From the NCBI GenBank assembly GCA_017425725.1, contig JAFOXU010000172.1, forward strand, positions 1 to 10,320: a stretch of DNA of 10,320 bases, given 5' to 3'. Every line of letters starts with the position of its first letter. Within the stretch, counting starts at the first letter, position 1. This document shows, one piece after another, positions 1 to 6,523 of this stretch. The position numbers were made by a program, and so were the translations under genes. The stretch is from Alphaproteobacteria bacterium (GTDB lineage Bacteria > Pseudomonadota > Alphaproteobacteria > Rs-D84). The notes beneath the pieces are model-generated. The model was not told where the DNA came from. It saw nothing but the letters and a program-made list of their open reading frames with translations, and ran no database searches.

Positions 1-136
1 CCTGTCCGTCCCTAAATACCAAACAAGCATCTGTTCGCATTACACGGGTCAGATAATGTATAATATCCTTATCGGCTGGTATCTGAATACCTGTTTGAAT
101 ATTAGCATCAATAAAAATTCTTGGAATATTTTTCAT
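1..136 (-). CDS. rsmE: 16S rRNA (uracil-1498-N3)-methyltransferase RsmE, N-terminal fragment
   Basis: Read on the minus strand from ATG at 136-134, this is an open frame of 45 codons running off the window edge. It begins MKNIPRIFIDANIQTG and continues with IIHYLTRVMR and a FRDG turn. This matches the N-terminal PUA-like domain of RsmE, where a basic protein start with PRIF/Y is followed by an H-(Y/I)-L-x-R-V-(L/M)-R motif and a (F/L)-x-D-G segment. RsmE is an SPOUT-class methyltransferase that modifies U1498 of 16S rRNA with S-adenosylmethionine. The catalytic C-terminal part lies outside the window. The gene diverges from the coupling-protein gene across about 55 bases. A weak AGGA lies 11 bases before the ATG. 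The assignment rests on the N-terminal motif only. Confidence 0.78.
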   Translation of the reverse strand, partial: MKNIPRIFIDANIQTGIQIPADKDIIHYLTRVMRTDACLVFRDGQ

Positions 137-153
137 TTTTTTACAATTCCTGA

Positions 154-182
154 TTTATAAATTATGTTTTTTCTGATATAAT
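154..182 (+). promoter_or_regulatory. Putative sigma70-type promoter of the coupling-protein gene
   Basis: A perfect TATAAT lies at 177-182. A weak -35 candidate TTTATA (four of six consensus bases) lies 17 bases upstream at 154-159. Only nine bases separate the -10 from the ATG at 192, so transcription would begin at or within a few bases of the start codon. No Shine-Dalgarno sequence is present, which suggests a leaderless or nearly leaderless mRNA. Confidence 0.5.
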
Positions 183-191
183 ATTAACATC

Positions 192-2432
192 ATGGCAACT
201 AAATTCAACTTTTTATCTGCATCTGGCAAAGGGAAAGGTATAAATATTTTCCGTTCCAGTGCCTATAAAGAACACGAGCAGACGCCCCTCGCACGTGAGT
301 TTTGGTCAATTCGTTGGACAATTCTTGTTTGGTTAATATCTGCATTAATGTTTGCTTGTGCTTTTCCTATTGAACATATTTGGCGTTATGGTTGGTCACC
401 TGCGACCAAACAATGGATTGATATTTATTTGGCGCAGGCTTTGTCTTCGTGTGGTATATCTGTTTTGGCAGAAATTCCATCTTGGATATCCAGATGCGCA
501 ATGCGTCCAGATTGGGCATGTATAACACCGTTGTTACCGTTTATTGGGTACTATTTTCTGGCCGATGCCACGATGACAGATGAATTTAATCCGCATTCCA
601 AGGATAAATTTGATGAAAAATCTTCACGCAAGGCAAATGCCGATGATATCAAGAAGATGGGTACGGATTATAAAAACAAAGAAGGTTTGTTTAAGGGTTT
701 TATGATGGTTCTTGGATTTTTTAAGAGCAAGCCCTTAAAAATGGATGAATGTTTATCTGCATTGTTGTTGGCACCTGCTGGTACCGGTAAAACACAGGGC
801 GTTGTTATCCCAACAATTTTGGGATGTGATAACGTTTCGATGATTATTAACGACCCAAAACCAGAATTGGACAGGGATACATCCGCATATCGTGCAACAG
901 TTGGTCCTGTATTTATTATGAATTGGGCGGCACGTGATGAACCAGAAAACGGTATTTATTATCCTGCATGGAACCCGTTGTCACCGGAAAATTTGCCGGA
1001 TAATGCCGAAGAAAAAAGTACATATATACAAGTTATCGTAAATTCTATTATCGAAGAAAATGCCAAAGATCCACACTGGTCTAATACTGCACGTGCGGCA
1101 TTAACAGGTTTTATCAACTTTATCGTGTCCAAGGTTGAACGTGCCAAGGCAAATGACTATTTTTACCACAGACTAAAAAATGGTAAATTTGATAATCAAG
1201 ATGCTGCTGTATTGATGGATTATTATATGACGATGTCGTCTGATCCAAATGCGTATGCTGCGATGTCTTTGTTACAACGTGGACAATTAAATATTAATAA
1301 TTACGTTCATGTTGGTACTTGGGGCGGATTACCAAACGAATGGCACGGTGGCGAAGCGTCAATTCCAATGTTTCTTGCATGGTATGTCGAAGGACAAATA
1401 AAAGTCGCCAACGAAATCGAAGAGCGTAAACGCCAAGGTGACCAAATGGTTATGATGGCAGACCCAATGAAAGATTTCTTAACAGAGGCTATTAACGAAG
1501 CACGTTTATATTCATATGATTCAGATGCAATATCTGCATTGATAAACTTGGCAAATACGCCAGATAAAGAACGTGGTTCTGTTATGTCAACAATGAATGC
1601 AGGGTTGAATATATTCCGCCATCCTGCTGTGAACAAGCACACACGACATTCGGATATTCATTTTACTGATGTGCGTGGTATGGTTGATCCAACGGACGGA
1701 AAAATAAAACCTATTACAATCTATCTGTCTATGAATGTTGCAGATGCGCCTGCGTTCAGTCCGATTACCAGTATGTTTATTGAACTGTTATCGAATTTCT
1801 TGATTGCGAATCCGCCAGAAAAGGTTAATCACGGAAAGAAAATGGGGCCATACCCTGCCCTGTTCGTTTTGGACGAAATGCCAACAATGAATAAGTTAGA
1901 GGCTATTATTCGTGGCCCTGCGGTTGGTCGTGGTCAAAAGGTGTCTTATCTAATTGTTGGTCAGGATATCAGTCAGATTTCTGAAAAATATGGTGACAAG
2001 GCTGCTGATACAATTATTGCGAATACTGCTGCCAAGGTTATTTTACGTGTTAATGACCCAGCGACCGCAGAAAGATTTACGCATATGATTGGCAAGAAAA
2101 AGACCAAGAAAAAAGAAAAAGGTCCAGATGGCAAGGATGTAGAGGTTGATAAAGAAGAAGACTTGTTCAGTCCAATGGATTTGATGACCCTGCCAAAGGG
2201 AAAACAACTTGTTTTGATGCAGGGGTATTATAACCGCCCAATCGAGGCAGACGGTGAATGGCACTTCTATCGCAAAAATGCTGTACAGATTGCTATGAAC
2301 GACAAGGTGAAAATGGGGCGTGCATCCCCAATCCCAGAATATTTAATACCAAAACACCATCGTGCATTACGTTACGAAGGGAAACCACGTGCATACGATG
2401 CCAAGACAAAAAAGATAAAAGATTTAGCATAA
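192..2432 (+). CDS. Type IV secretion / conjugation coupling ATPase, VirD4/TraG family
   Basis: A 746-residue protein of the VirD4/TraG (T4CP) family, the inner-membrane ATPase that recruits DNA-protein or protein substrates to a type IV secretion channel. Two hydrophobic segments near residues 41-60 and 109-124 give an N-terminal membrane anchor. Walker A is APAGTGKT at 194-201, followed by the family's NDPKPELD (about 220-227). Walker B is LFVLDEMP at about 557-564. Downstream, VGQDISQISEKYG matches the conserved glutamine motif after Walker B. A lysine-rich insert (KKKTKKKEK onward, about residues 635-657) looks like an exposed loop. The protein is longer than short VirD4 proteins of about 600 residues. 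No other secretion, relaxase or mobilisation gene lies in the window, so the partner system is elsewhere. The start rests on the TATAAT just upstream and the absence of another in-frame start nearby. The family is secure. Whether it serves conjugation or effector export cannot be told. Confidence 0.9.
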   Translation: MATKFNFLSASGKGKGINIFRSSAYKEHEQTPLAREFWSIRWTILVWLISALMFACAFPIEHIWRYGWSPATKQWIDIYLAQALSSCGISVLAEIPSWISRCAMRPDWACITPLLPFIGYYFLADATMTDEFNPHSKDKFDEKSSRKANADDIKKMGTDYKNKEGLFKGFMMVLGFFKSKPLKMDECLSALLLAPAGTGKTQGVVIPTILGCDNVSMIINDPKPELDRDTSAYRATVGPVFIMNWAARDEPENGIYYPAWNPLSPENLPDNAEEKSTYIQVIVNSIIEENAKDPHWSNTARAALTGFINFIVSKVERAKANDYFYHRLKNGKFDNQDAAVLMDYYMTMSSDPNAYAAMSLLQRGQLNINNYVHVGTWGGLPNEWHGGEASIPMFLAWYVEGQIKVANEIEERKRQGDQMVMMADPMKDFLTEAINEARLYSYDSDAISALINLANTPDKERGSVMSTMNAGLNIFRHPAVNKHTRHSDIHFTDVRGMVDPTDGKIKPITIYLSMNVADAPAFSPITSMFIELLSNFLIANPPEKVNHGKKMGPYPALFVLDEMPTMNKLEAIIRGPAVGRGQKVSYLIVGQDISQISEKYGDKAADTIIANTAAKVILRVNDPATAERFTHMIGKKKTKKKEKGPDGKDVEVDKEEDLFSPMDLMTLPKGKQLVLMQGYYNRPIEADGEWHFYRKNAVQIAMNDKVKMGRASPIPEYLIPKHHRALRYEGKPRAYDAKTKKIKDLA

Positions 2433-2436
2433 AAAT

Positions 2437-2460
2437 ACCGGCATTTGCCGGTGTTTTTTT
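2437..2460. terminator. Shared bidirectional terminator between the coupling-protein gene and gpsA
   Basis: ACCGGCA (2437-2443) pairs with TGCCGGT (2446-2452), followed by GTTTTTTT on the plus strand and by a T5 run on the minus strand. It lies directly between the two convergent stop codons. The TAA of gpsA (2459-2461, minus strand) sits at the end of the T tract. The stem belongs to the CCGG-N6-CCGG set seen repeatedly in this window. Confidence 0.85.
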
Positions 2461-3322
2461 ACAATTTTAATTTCTTTTTCATTTCTTCCAGTACTGGTAC
2501 ATCAATCCCCAGTGCTTTTGCACGCTCAATCAATCCACATAATGCGTGGATGCCTTCGACTGTTCCTTCGGGTTTTTGACCATTTGCAATTGCGATACCG
2601 CCAGAATAATTACGGCTGGTAACGCTGGTTGCGGACAAGAACAAGTCGCCCAAACCGCACAAGCCTAAAAATGTTATTGCCTGGGCGCCAGATGCAACGC
2701 CGATTTTTACAACGTCACCCCAAACACGTGTAAATAATAATGCACGTTCATTTTCACCAGATGCCATAACAGAATTGTATCCACTAATAAGTGCTGCTGC
2801 ATTTTTCCCAACACCACAAATTTCTGTGCCAATAACATCGCTGATTGGGTCCAGATATAATTTATTTAGCGCCTGTTGTGCAGTAATAATCGCATTATTT
2901 GTTCCTGCCAGTGTTGAACCTGTTGGGATGCCTTGCGCAACTTCAGCTGCGAATTGTGGGCCAGACAGTACACCAAAATCGATACATTCTGGTAATACAT
3001 CATGTAAAATTTCGGACATAAATTCGCCTGTTGAACATTCTGCGCCCTTGGTACATATAATGACCGGTTGGCCATTATAGTGTACACGTGCTTTTTTTAG
3101 TGTTTCACGAAAGAACGCAGATGGTGTGACAATCAACCAAGCATCTGTTTCTTTGATTTCAGACATATCTTTGGTAATAGATAAATTTTTGGGCAATTCA
3201 ACACCATCGAATTGTTTATACATTCCATCATATGACCATAATATTGTTTCGTTTCCGCCACGCCCAGCGGTTATTGCCAATGCGGTACCCCATGCACCAG
3301 CACCAATTACACCTATTTTCAT
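2459..3322 (-). CDS. gpsA: Glycerol-3-phosphate dehydrogenase [NAD(P)+], compact form
   Basis: GpsA reduces dihydroxyacetone phosphate to sn-glycerol 3-phosphate, the backbone of phospholipids, in the cytoplasm. The 287-residue product has the N-terminal Rossmann motif GAGAWG (7-12), a TKG motif (91-93), the signature LSGPQFAAEV (119-128), the presumed catalytic lysine in GVGKN (K173), and GLGDLFLSATSVTSRN (about 223-238) in the substrate-binding helical domain. It is shorter than the usual length of about 330. The segment after strand 2 (YDGMYKQFDGVELPKNL) lacks roughly ten residues of the common form, and the protein stops at MKKKLKL, where most homologues carry about 30 more residues. No homologous sequence continues past the stop, so this looks like a natural compact form and not a frameshift. 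The ATG overlaps the upstream TPR gene's TGA (ATGA). AAGGAA at 3334-3329 is a good ribosome binding site. Translational coupling is likely. Confidence 0.93.
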   Translation of the reverse strand: MKIGVIGAGAWGTALAITAGRGGNETILWSYDGMYKQFDGVELPKNLSITKDMSEIKETDAWLIVTPSAFFRETLKKARVHYNGQPVIICTKGAECSTGEFMSEILHDVLPECIDFGVLSGPQFAAEVAQGIPTGSTLAGTNNAIITAQQALNKLYLDPISDVIGTEICGVGKNAAALISGYNSVMASGENERALLFTRVWGDVVKIGVASGAQAITFLGLCGLGDLFLSATSVTSRNYSGGIAIANGQKPEGTVEGIHALCGLIERAKALGIDVPVLEEMKKKLKL

Positions 3323-4935
3323 TTTAGTTTCCTTATTTTTCTTTCAATTTCGGGGATTACTGTCAATCCATCATCAGATAAATCAATTGCACGCATATAT
3401 GATTCACGGGCCTTGTCATAATCGCCGATTGATTCATATATGTCCCCCAAGTGCACATACAGTGGTGAATGTGATTGAGAAATTTCACCAACACGTTCTA
3501 AAACCTCTAACGCAGCATCTGTGCCTTCACGTACAGCAACAACAACCCCCAGTGTGTCCCACGCCATAATGTCGGATGGATTTTTTGCAACCAGTGTCAT
3601 TGCGTATTTGTACGCTTCTTCGATTTCTCTGTTTTGTTTTGCCCAAATTTTTGCCTGCAGTGAAACGATTTCTGCATCGACCTTTAAATGTTTTGATGCA
3701 AATTTTATATCGGCCTGTGCTGCATCATAATCACCAAAAGAATAATATATTTGCGCCCTTGATTTTGTGAAAAACGCCCTGCCCGTATCATCCAAATTTT
3801 TGTTTTCTAATGCACGATTAATAACACGCAGTGCAGCACGCAAATTACCAGTTTTGATATAATAACCAACGGTTTTATTAATCACAGGTACAAACAGCGG
3901 AAATTGTTTTAATGACTTTTCCAACGTTGCAATATCATCTGTTTTTTCTGCGTTACGTAATGCAACAAATGGATAAAATGGGCTGTCTGTTTTTATCGCA
4001 GAAAAGTATTGGTTATAATTACCTGTGTTTGTGTATAAAAACTGTCCTAAATAATAATTGATTGCATCTGTGTTTTGTGCCAGTTCTGGTGCGATAATTT
4101 GTGCAAAACGTAACATCAATAACGCTAAATCAGAATACATCAATATTTGTGTGTGTGAAACGTTTTGAATCAAACTGAATGCCATTGCATTTTTATAACC
4201 GCTATACACAGACCAGTCTGGGAATTTATCGAAATCAATTAAAAACATGCCTGCAGGTCTGGCAGTGTATTTTGATTTTAATTCCCCTGCCCTGTCTAGC
4301 ATATTGTGGTGTGTATAGAAAGACATCAGATACATATAATCGTTTATATTGATAAAATCTGTACTGACCAAATTAAAATGTTCTGCTGCCCTGTTTATGT
4401 CGCCTAATTCTGCGTGTATTTGCCCACGCACGAATTGCCGCCAAGAATCATTAACGGGTAATTTATTTATGTATTTAAATGTGTTTGTCCGCCAATCGTT
4501 CGCAATTGCAGGCCAAATTCTGAACGGTGCAATCAATGCAGAATCATCTTTTTTATGACGGTTGTGCATTTCTTTCCAATTGTCGTTTTGTATCAGCCAT
4601 GCCTCGTATATAAATTTGGCAGGTAATGTTTTTTCTTCTCGTAATAATTTTGCGTCTGCAGGCAGTTTTCCGCCTAAAAATTCAGATATTATTTTCGTAT
4701 TATTTACGACCGTATATTCTGTGTCTTTCAGGTTTTTGGTTAAATGTGCAGCCGAGTCAAAATCGTTAACATAAATAGCGTGTTGTGCCGCCAAAAATGC
4801 GCCAAATTGCGTTTCTGGGAAACGATATGCATCAGCAGATGTGTTTTTGTTTGTTGTGTTCCATATTGCAACGCCTGTTACAATTAAAACTGTAAACAAA
4901 CTGATGCCGATAAATAAACTTTCTATTTTTCTCAT
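3319..4935 (-). CDS. Membrane-anchored tetratricopeptide-repeat protein
   Basis: A 538-residue protein with one N-terminal membrane segment (about residues 7-26, after MRKIES), then a long helical region outside the membrane, probably periplasmic. FGAFLAAQHAIYVNDFDSAA near residues 45-64 resembles the first TPR of a family common in Alphaproteobacteria (G-x-(Y/F)-L-A-x-x-H/F-A... D-x-x-x-A-A). The C-terminal third carries clearer TPR units: IMAWDTLGVVVAVREGTDAALEVLE in two halves, then YVHLGDIYESIGDYDKARESYMRAIDL. TPRs are protein-binding helical hairpins and I see no catalytic motif. Its partner is unknown. The stop overlaps the gpsA start by four bases, so the two genes form an operon, but GpsA function does not suggest a role for it. 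The start is fixed by a strong promoter (TTGACA-17-TATTCT) whose -10 ends nine bases before the ATG, giving a nearly leaderless message. Confidence 0.8.
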   Translation of the reverse strand: MRKIESLFIGISLFTVLIVTGVAIWNTTNKNTSADAYRFPETQFGAFLAAQHAIYVNDFDSAAHLTKNLKDTEYTVVNNTKIISEFLGGKLPADAKLLREEKTLPAKFIYEAWLIQNDNWKEMHNRHKKDDSALIAPFRIWPAIANDWRTNTFKYINKLPVNDSWRQFVRGQIHAELGDINRAAEHFNLVSTDFININDYMYLMSFYTHHNMLDRAGELKSKYTARPAGMFLIDFDKFPDWSVYSGYKNAMAFSLIQNVSHTQILMYSDLALLMLRFAQIIAPELAQNTDAINYYLGQFLYTNTGNYNQYFSAIKTDSPFYPFVALRNAEKTDDIATLEKSLKQFPLFVPVINKTVGYYIKTGNLRAALRVINRALENKNLDDTGRAFFTKSRAQIYYSFGDYDAAQADIKFASKHLKVDAEIVSLQAKIWAKQNREIEEAYKYAMTLVAKNPSDIMAWDTLGVVVAVREGTDAALEVLERVGEISQSHSPLYVHLGDIYESIGDYDKARESYMRAIDLSDDGLTVIPEIERKIRKLK

Positions 4936-4940
4936 GATTA

Positions 4941-4949
4941 TGATAGAAT
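4941..4949 (+). promoter_or_regulatory. Extended -10 promoter of rsmG
   Basis: TGATAGAAT (4941-4949) fits the extended -10 form TGnTAnAAT. No good -35 is visible, as expected for extended -10 promoters. The -10 ends seven bases before the rsmG ATG (4957), which predicts a leaderless start. It overlaps by five bases the -10 of the divergent TPR promoter on the other strand. Confidence 0.45.
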
Positions 4950-4973
4950 ACTCTTTATGAAGAATAATGTCAA
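4945..4973 (-). promoter_or_regulatory. Promoter of the TPR-gpsA operon
   Basis: On the minus strand, a perfect TTGACA (4973-4968) is followed after exactly 17 bases by TATTCT (4950-4945, four of six consensus bases). Initiation would fall around 4936-4940, directly at the ATG (4935). The -35 element lies inside the first codons of rsmG, so the two divergent genes share sequence. Confidence 0.6.
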
Positions 4974-5517
4974 ATTTGAAGAATATGAAAATTTATTACG
5001 TCTGTGGTCTGGGCGTATGAATTTGGTTGCCCCCAGTACGCTGGCGGATATAAAAACACGTCATTTTGCAGATTCTGCGCAATTGGCAGATGTTTTGCCA
5101 CATGATGTAAATATCATCGATTTGGGCAGCGGCGCTGGTTTTCCAGGCGTTGTATTGGCTATATTGGGTTGGAATGTAACTTGTATTGAATCGATTGGTA
5201 AAAAAGTTGCGTTTTTATCGGCTGTAAAAGAAAAGTTGGACTTAAAAAACCTGACTATTTTTCATGGTCGTGTTGAAGATTATGTCCGGCATTTGCCGGC
5301 AAAAAACAACAATTTTGTTTTTACTGCACGTGCATTTGCGTCATTGACAAAGATAATGGATTACGTGGCAAAGACAAAATACCGGCTTTTTTTACTAAAA
5401 GGCCGGGAAATAGAATCAGAAGTTTTGGCAGCAAAACAAAAATATTGTTTTGATTATTCTTTGATACCGTCAAAAACAGGTGATGGTTTTATAATAATTG
5501 TTAATTTTTGCCGGTAA
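4957..5517 (+). CDS. rsmG: 16S rRNA (guanine-527-N7)-methyltransferase RsmG (GidB)
   Basis: RsmG transfers a methyl group from S-adenosylmethionine to N7 of G527 in 16S rRNA. The 186-residue product has the N-terminal helix FEEYENLLRLW, the alphaproteobacterial signature NLVAPSTL (about 22-29) followed by RHFADSAQL, the SAM-binding loop DLGSGAGFPG (55-64), ESIGKKVAFL, and the TARA motif (123-126) before the final strands with LLKGRE. Length is close to the family norm of about 200. It precedes parA and parB, a widely conserved order in bacteria. mnmG, often just upstream, is absent here. Arginine codons change from CGT in the first half to mostly CGG in the last third, each within a CCGG tetramer. 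The 14-mer at 5286-5299 is identical to a terminator core elsewhere in the window. No Shine-Dalgarno sequence precedes the ATG. Confidence 0.95.
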   Translation: MKNNVKFEEYENLLRLWSGRMNLVAPSTLADIKTRHFADSAQLADVLPHDVNIIDLGSGAGFPGVVLAILGWNVTCIESIGKKVAFLSAVKEKLDLKNLTIFHGRVEDYVRHLPAKNNNFVFTARAFASLTKIMDYVAKTKYRLFLLKGREIESEVLAAKQKYCFDYSLIPSKTGDGFIIIVNFCR

Positions 5518-5530
5518 TTTCATATGAAAT
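5517..5530. promoter_or_regulatory. Perfect 14-bp palindrome, possible parS-like site 1
   Basis: ATTTCATATGAAAT is a perfect inverted repeat beginning at the last base of the rsmG stop codon. It keeps the TTTCA...TGAAA arms of the ParB binding site (consensus TGTTTCACGTGAAACA) but has TA where the core CG should be. Its position just upstream of parA makes a ParB or autoregulatory role worth testing. The match is too weak to call it parS. Confidence 0.3.
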
Positions 5531-5574
5531 ATTTTGTATTGTGTTGAAAATACTGTATTTTTAAATTTTGTTGC

Positions 5575-5605
5575 AAAAAACACCGGTGAACACCGGTGTT
5601 TTTTT
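5575..5605. terminator. Strong bidirectional terminator after rsmG
   Basis: A6 plus CACCGGTG (5575-5588) is complementary to CACCGGTG plus T6 (5591-5604), a near-perfect 14-bp inverted repeat with A and T runs on the two sides. The sequence can also be read as two direct copies of AACACCGGTG. It lies 58 bases past the rsmG stop and separates rsmG from parAB transcription. Confidence 0.88.
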
Positions 5606-5623
5606 GTTGTGTGCGAAATGGTT

Positions 5624-5637
5624 ATTTCATGTGAAAT
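5624..5637. promoter_or_regulatory. Near-palindrome, possible parS-like site 2
   Basis: ATTTCATGTGAAAT contains TTTCATGTGAAA, one mismatch from the 12-bp core TTTCACGTGAAA of the bacterial parS consensus. The outer bases of the 16-mer match less well (12 of 16 overall). It lies about 100 bases before parA, between the rsmG terminator and the parA promoter, and resembles the palindrome at 5517-5530. Confidence 0.4.
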
Positions 5638-5689
5638 TTTGTATAACTGTTTGTTTGTACATGTTTTTATGCGTGTTTGTTTTAAAGTC

Positions 5690-5718
5690 TTGACCGAATC
5701 GATTGGTTTTTATATCTT
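5690..5718 (+). promoter_or_regulatory. Putative parAB promoter
   Basis: TTGACC (5690-5695, five of six consensus bases) is followed by a 17-base spacer and TATCTT (5713-5718, four of six). It lies downstream of the rsmG terminator and 23 bases before the parA ATG. A good ribosome binding site (AGGAAAGG, 5730-5737) follows. The remainder of the 223-base gap holds the terminator and the two palindromes described separately. Confidence 0.5.
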
Positions 5719-5740
5719 TGTATAAAAATAGGAAAGGAAA

Positions 5741-6523
5741 ATGACACATATAATTGCGTTTGCTAATCAAAAAGGTGGTGTTGGCAAGACAACCACCGCA
5801 ATTAATATTGGTGCGTCTTTGGCGGCAATAAAAAAGCGTGTTTTGTTAATCGATTTGGATCAACAGGGAAATGCTGGGACCGGATTGGGTTTTGAACGTG
5901 CGTCGCATCGTCAAAGTGTTTATGGTGTTATTATGGGGACGGCAAATATTGCAGATAACATCTTAACAACTGCTGTCAAGGGATTACATTTGTTGCCTTC
6001 GTCTCAGGCGCTGGCTGGTGCAGATATTGATTTATTAGATATGGCTAATCGTGAATATCGTTTGCGTGATGCGTTGCAACCTATTTTGTCGTATTATGAT
6101 TATATTTTGCTGGATTGTCCGCCTGCATTGGGGTTTTTGACAATAAATGCACTGACCGCAGCAGATAGTGTTTTGATTCCTTTGCAATGTGAATTTTTTG
6201 CGTTGGAAGGTGTGCAGCAATTAACAGATACTATTTCTGTGGTCAAAGAAAAGTGGAATCCAAGATTAGATATCTTGGGGGTTTTGCTGACGATGTATGA
6301 ACGCAGATATAACGTTACACGTGCTGTTGATGACGATGTGCGTGCAGCGTTCGGTGACAAAGTCTTTAAGACTGTTGTTCCACGTAATGTTCGTGTGTCA
6401 GAGGCGCCAAGCCATGGAATGCCGGCATTGTTTTATGATTTTAATTCAAGTGGTGCGCAGGCATATTTACGTGTCGCAACCGAAGTAGTTCAAAGAACCG
6501 AAGGGGGGTATGATGGCGAATAA
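5741..6523 (+). CDS. parA: Chromosome partitioning ATPase ParA (Soj)
   Basis: ParA binds DNA non-specifically in its ATP dimer form and, with ParB-parS complexes, moves replicated origins apart. The 260-residue protein is of the small chromosomal type without an N-terminal DNA-binding domain. It has the deviant Walker A KGGVGKTT (11-18) with both lysines (K11, K16), a switch segment DLDQQGN (38-44), Walker B YILLDCPPAL (121-130), and the family motifs LIPLQCEFFALEGVQQL, VLLTMYERR and VPRNVRVSEAPSHG. The usual switch sequence is DLDPQGN; here glutamine replaces proline. The start has AGGAAAGG three bases upstream. The end overlaps parB, so the two are co-translated. Regulation by ParB through the upstream palindromes is possible but inferred. 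Confidence 0.96.
   Translation: MTHIIAFANQKGGVGKTTTAINIGASLAAIKKRVLLIDLDQQGNAGTGLGFERASHRQSVYGVIMGTANIADNILTTAVKGLHLLPSSQALAGADIDLLDMANREYRLRDALQPILSYYDYILLDCPPALGFLTINALTAADSVLIPLQCEFFALEGVQQLTDTISVVKEKWNPRLDILGVLLTMYERRYNVTRAVDDDVRAAFGDKVFKTVVPRNVRVSEAPSHGMPALFYDFNSSGAQAYLRVATEVVQRTEGGYDGE
6501..6515 (+). promoter_or_regulatory. Ribosome binding site and alternative starts of parB
   Basis: AAGGGGGG (6501-6508) inside the parA 3' end precedes two adjacent in-frame ATGs at 6510 and 6513. The first is only one base from the G run, so 6513 (protein start MANKFGLGRG) has the better spacing. Both overlap parA, by 14 or 11 bases. Confidence 0.6.

Noticed and set aside
1307..1642. 111-codon minus-strand open frame inside the coupling-protein gene, and similar shadows elsewhere
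   Set aside because: It is antisense to a well-conserved ATPase, with no ribosome binding site or recognisable protein.
5534..5725. 63-codon plus-strand open frame between rsmG and parA
   Set aside because: It runs straight through the perfect terminator hairpin at 5575-5605, has no ribosome binding site and is a low-complexity Phe/Val/Cys-rich translation of AT-rich DNA.
5518..5740. Replication origin near rsmG-parA-parB
   Set aside because: These genes are often close to oriC, but I found no cluster of DnaA boxes (TTATNCACA) in the intergenic regions.
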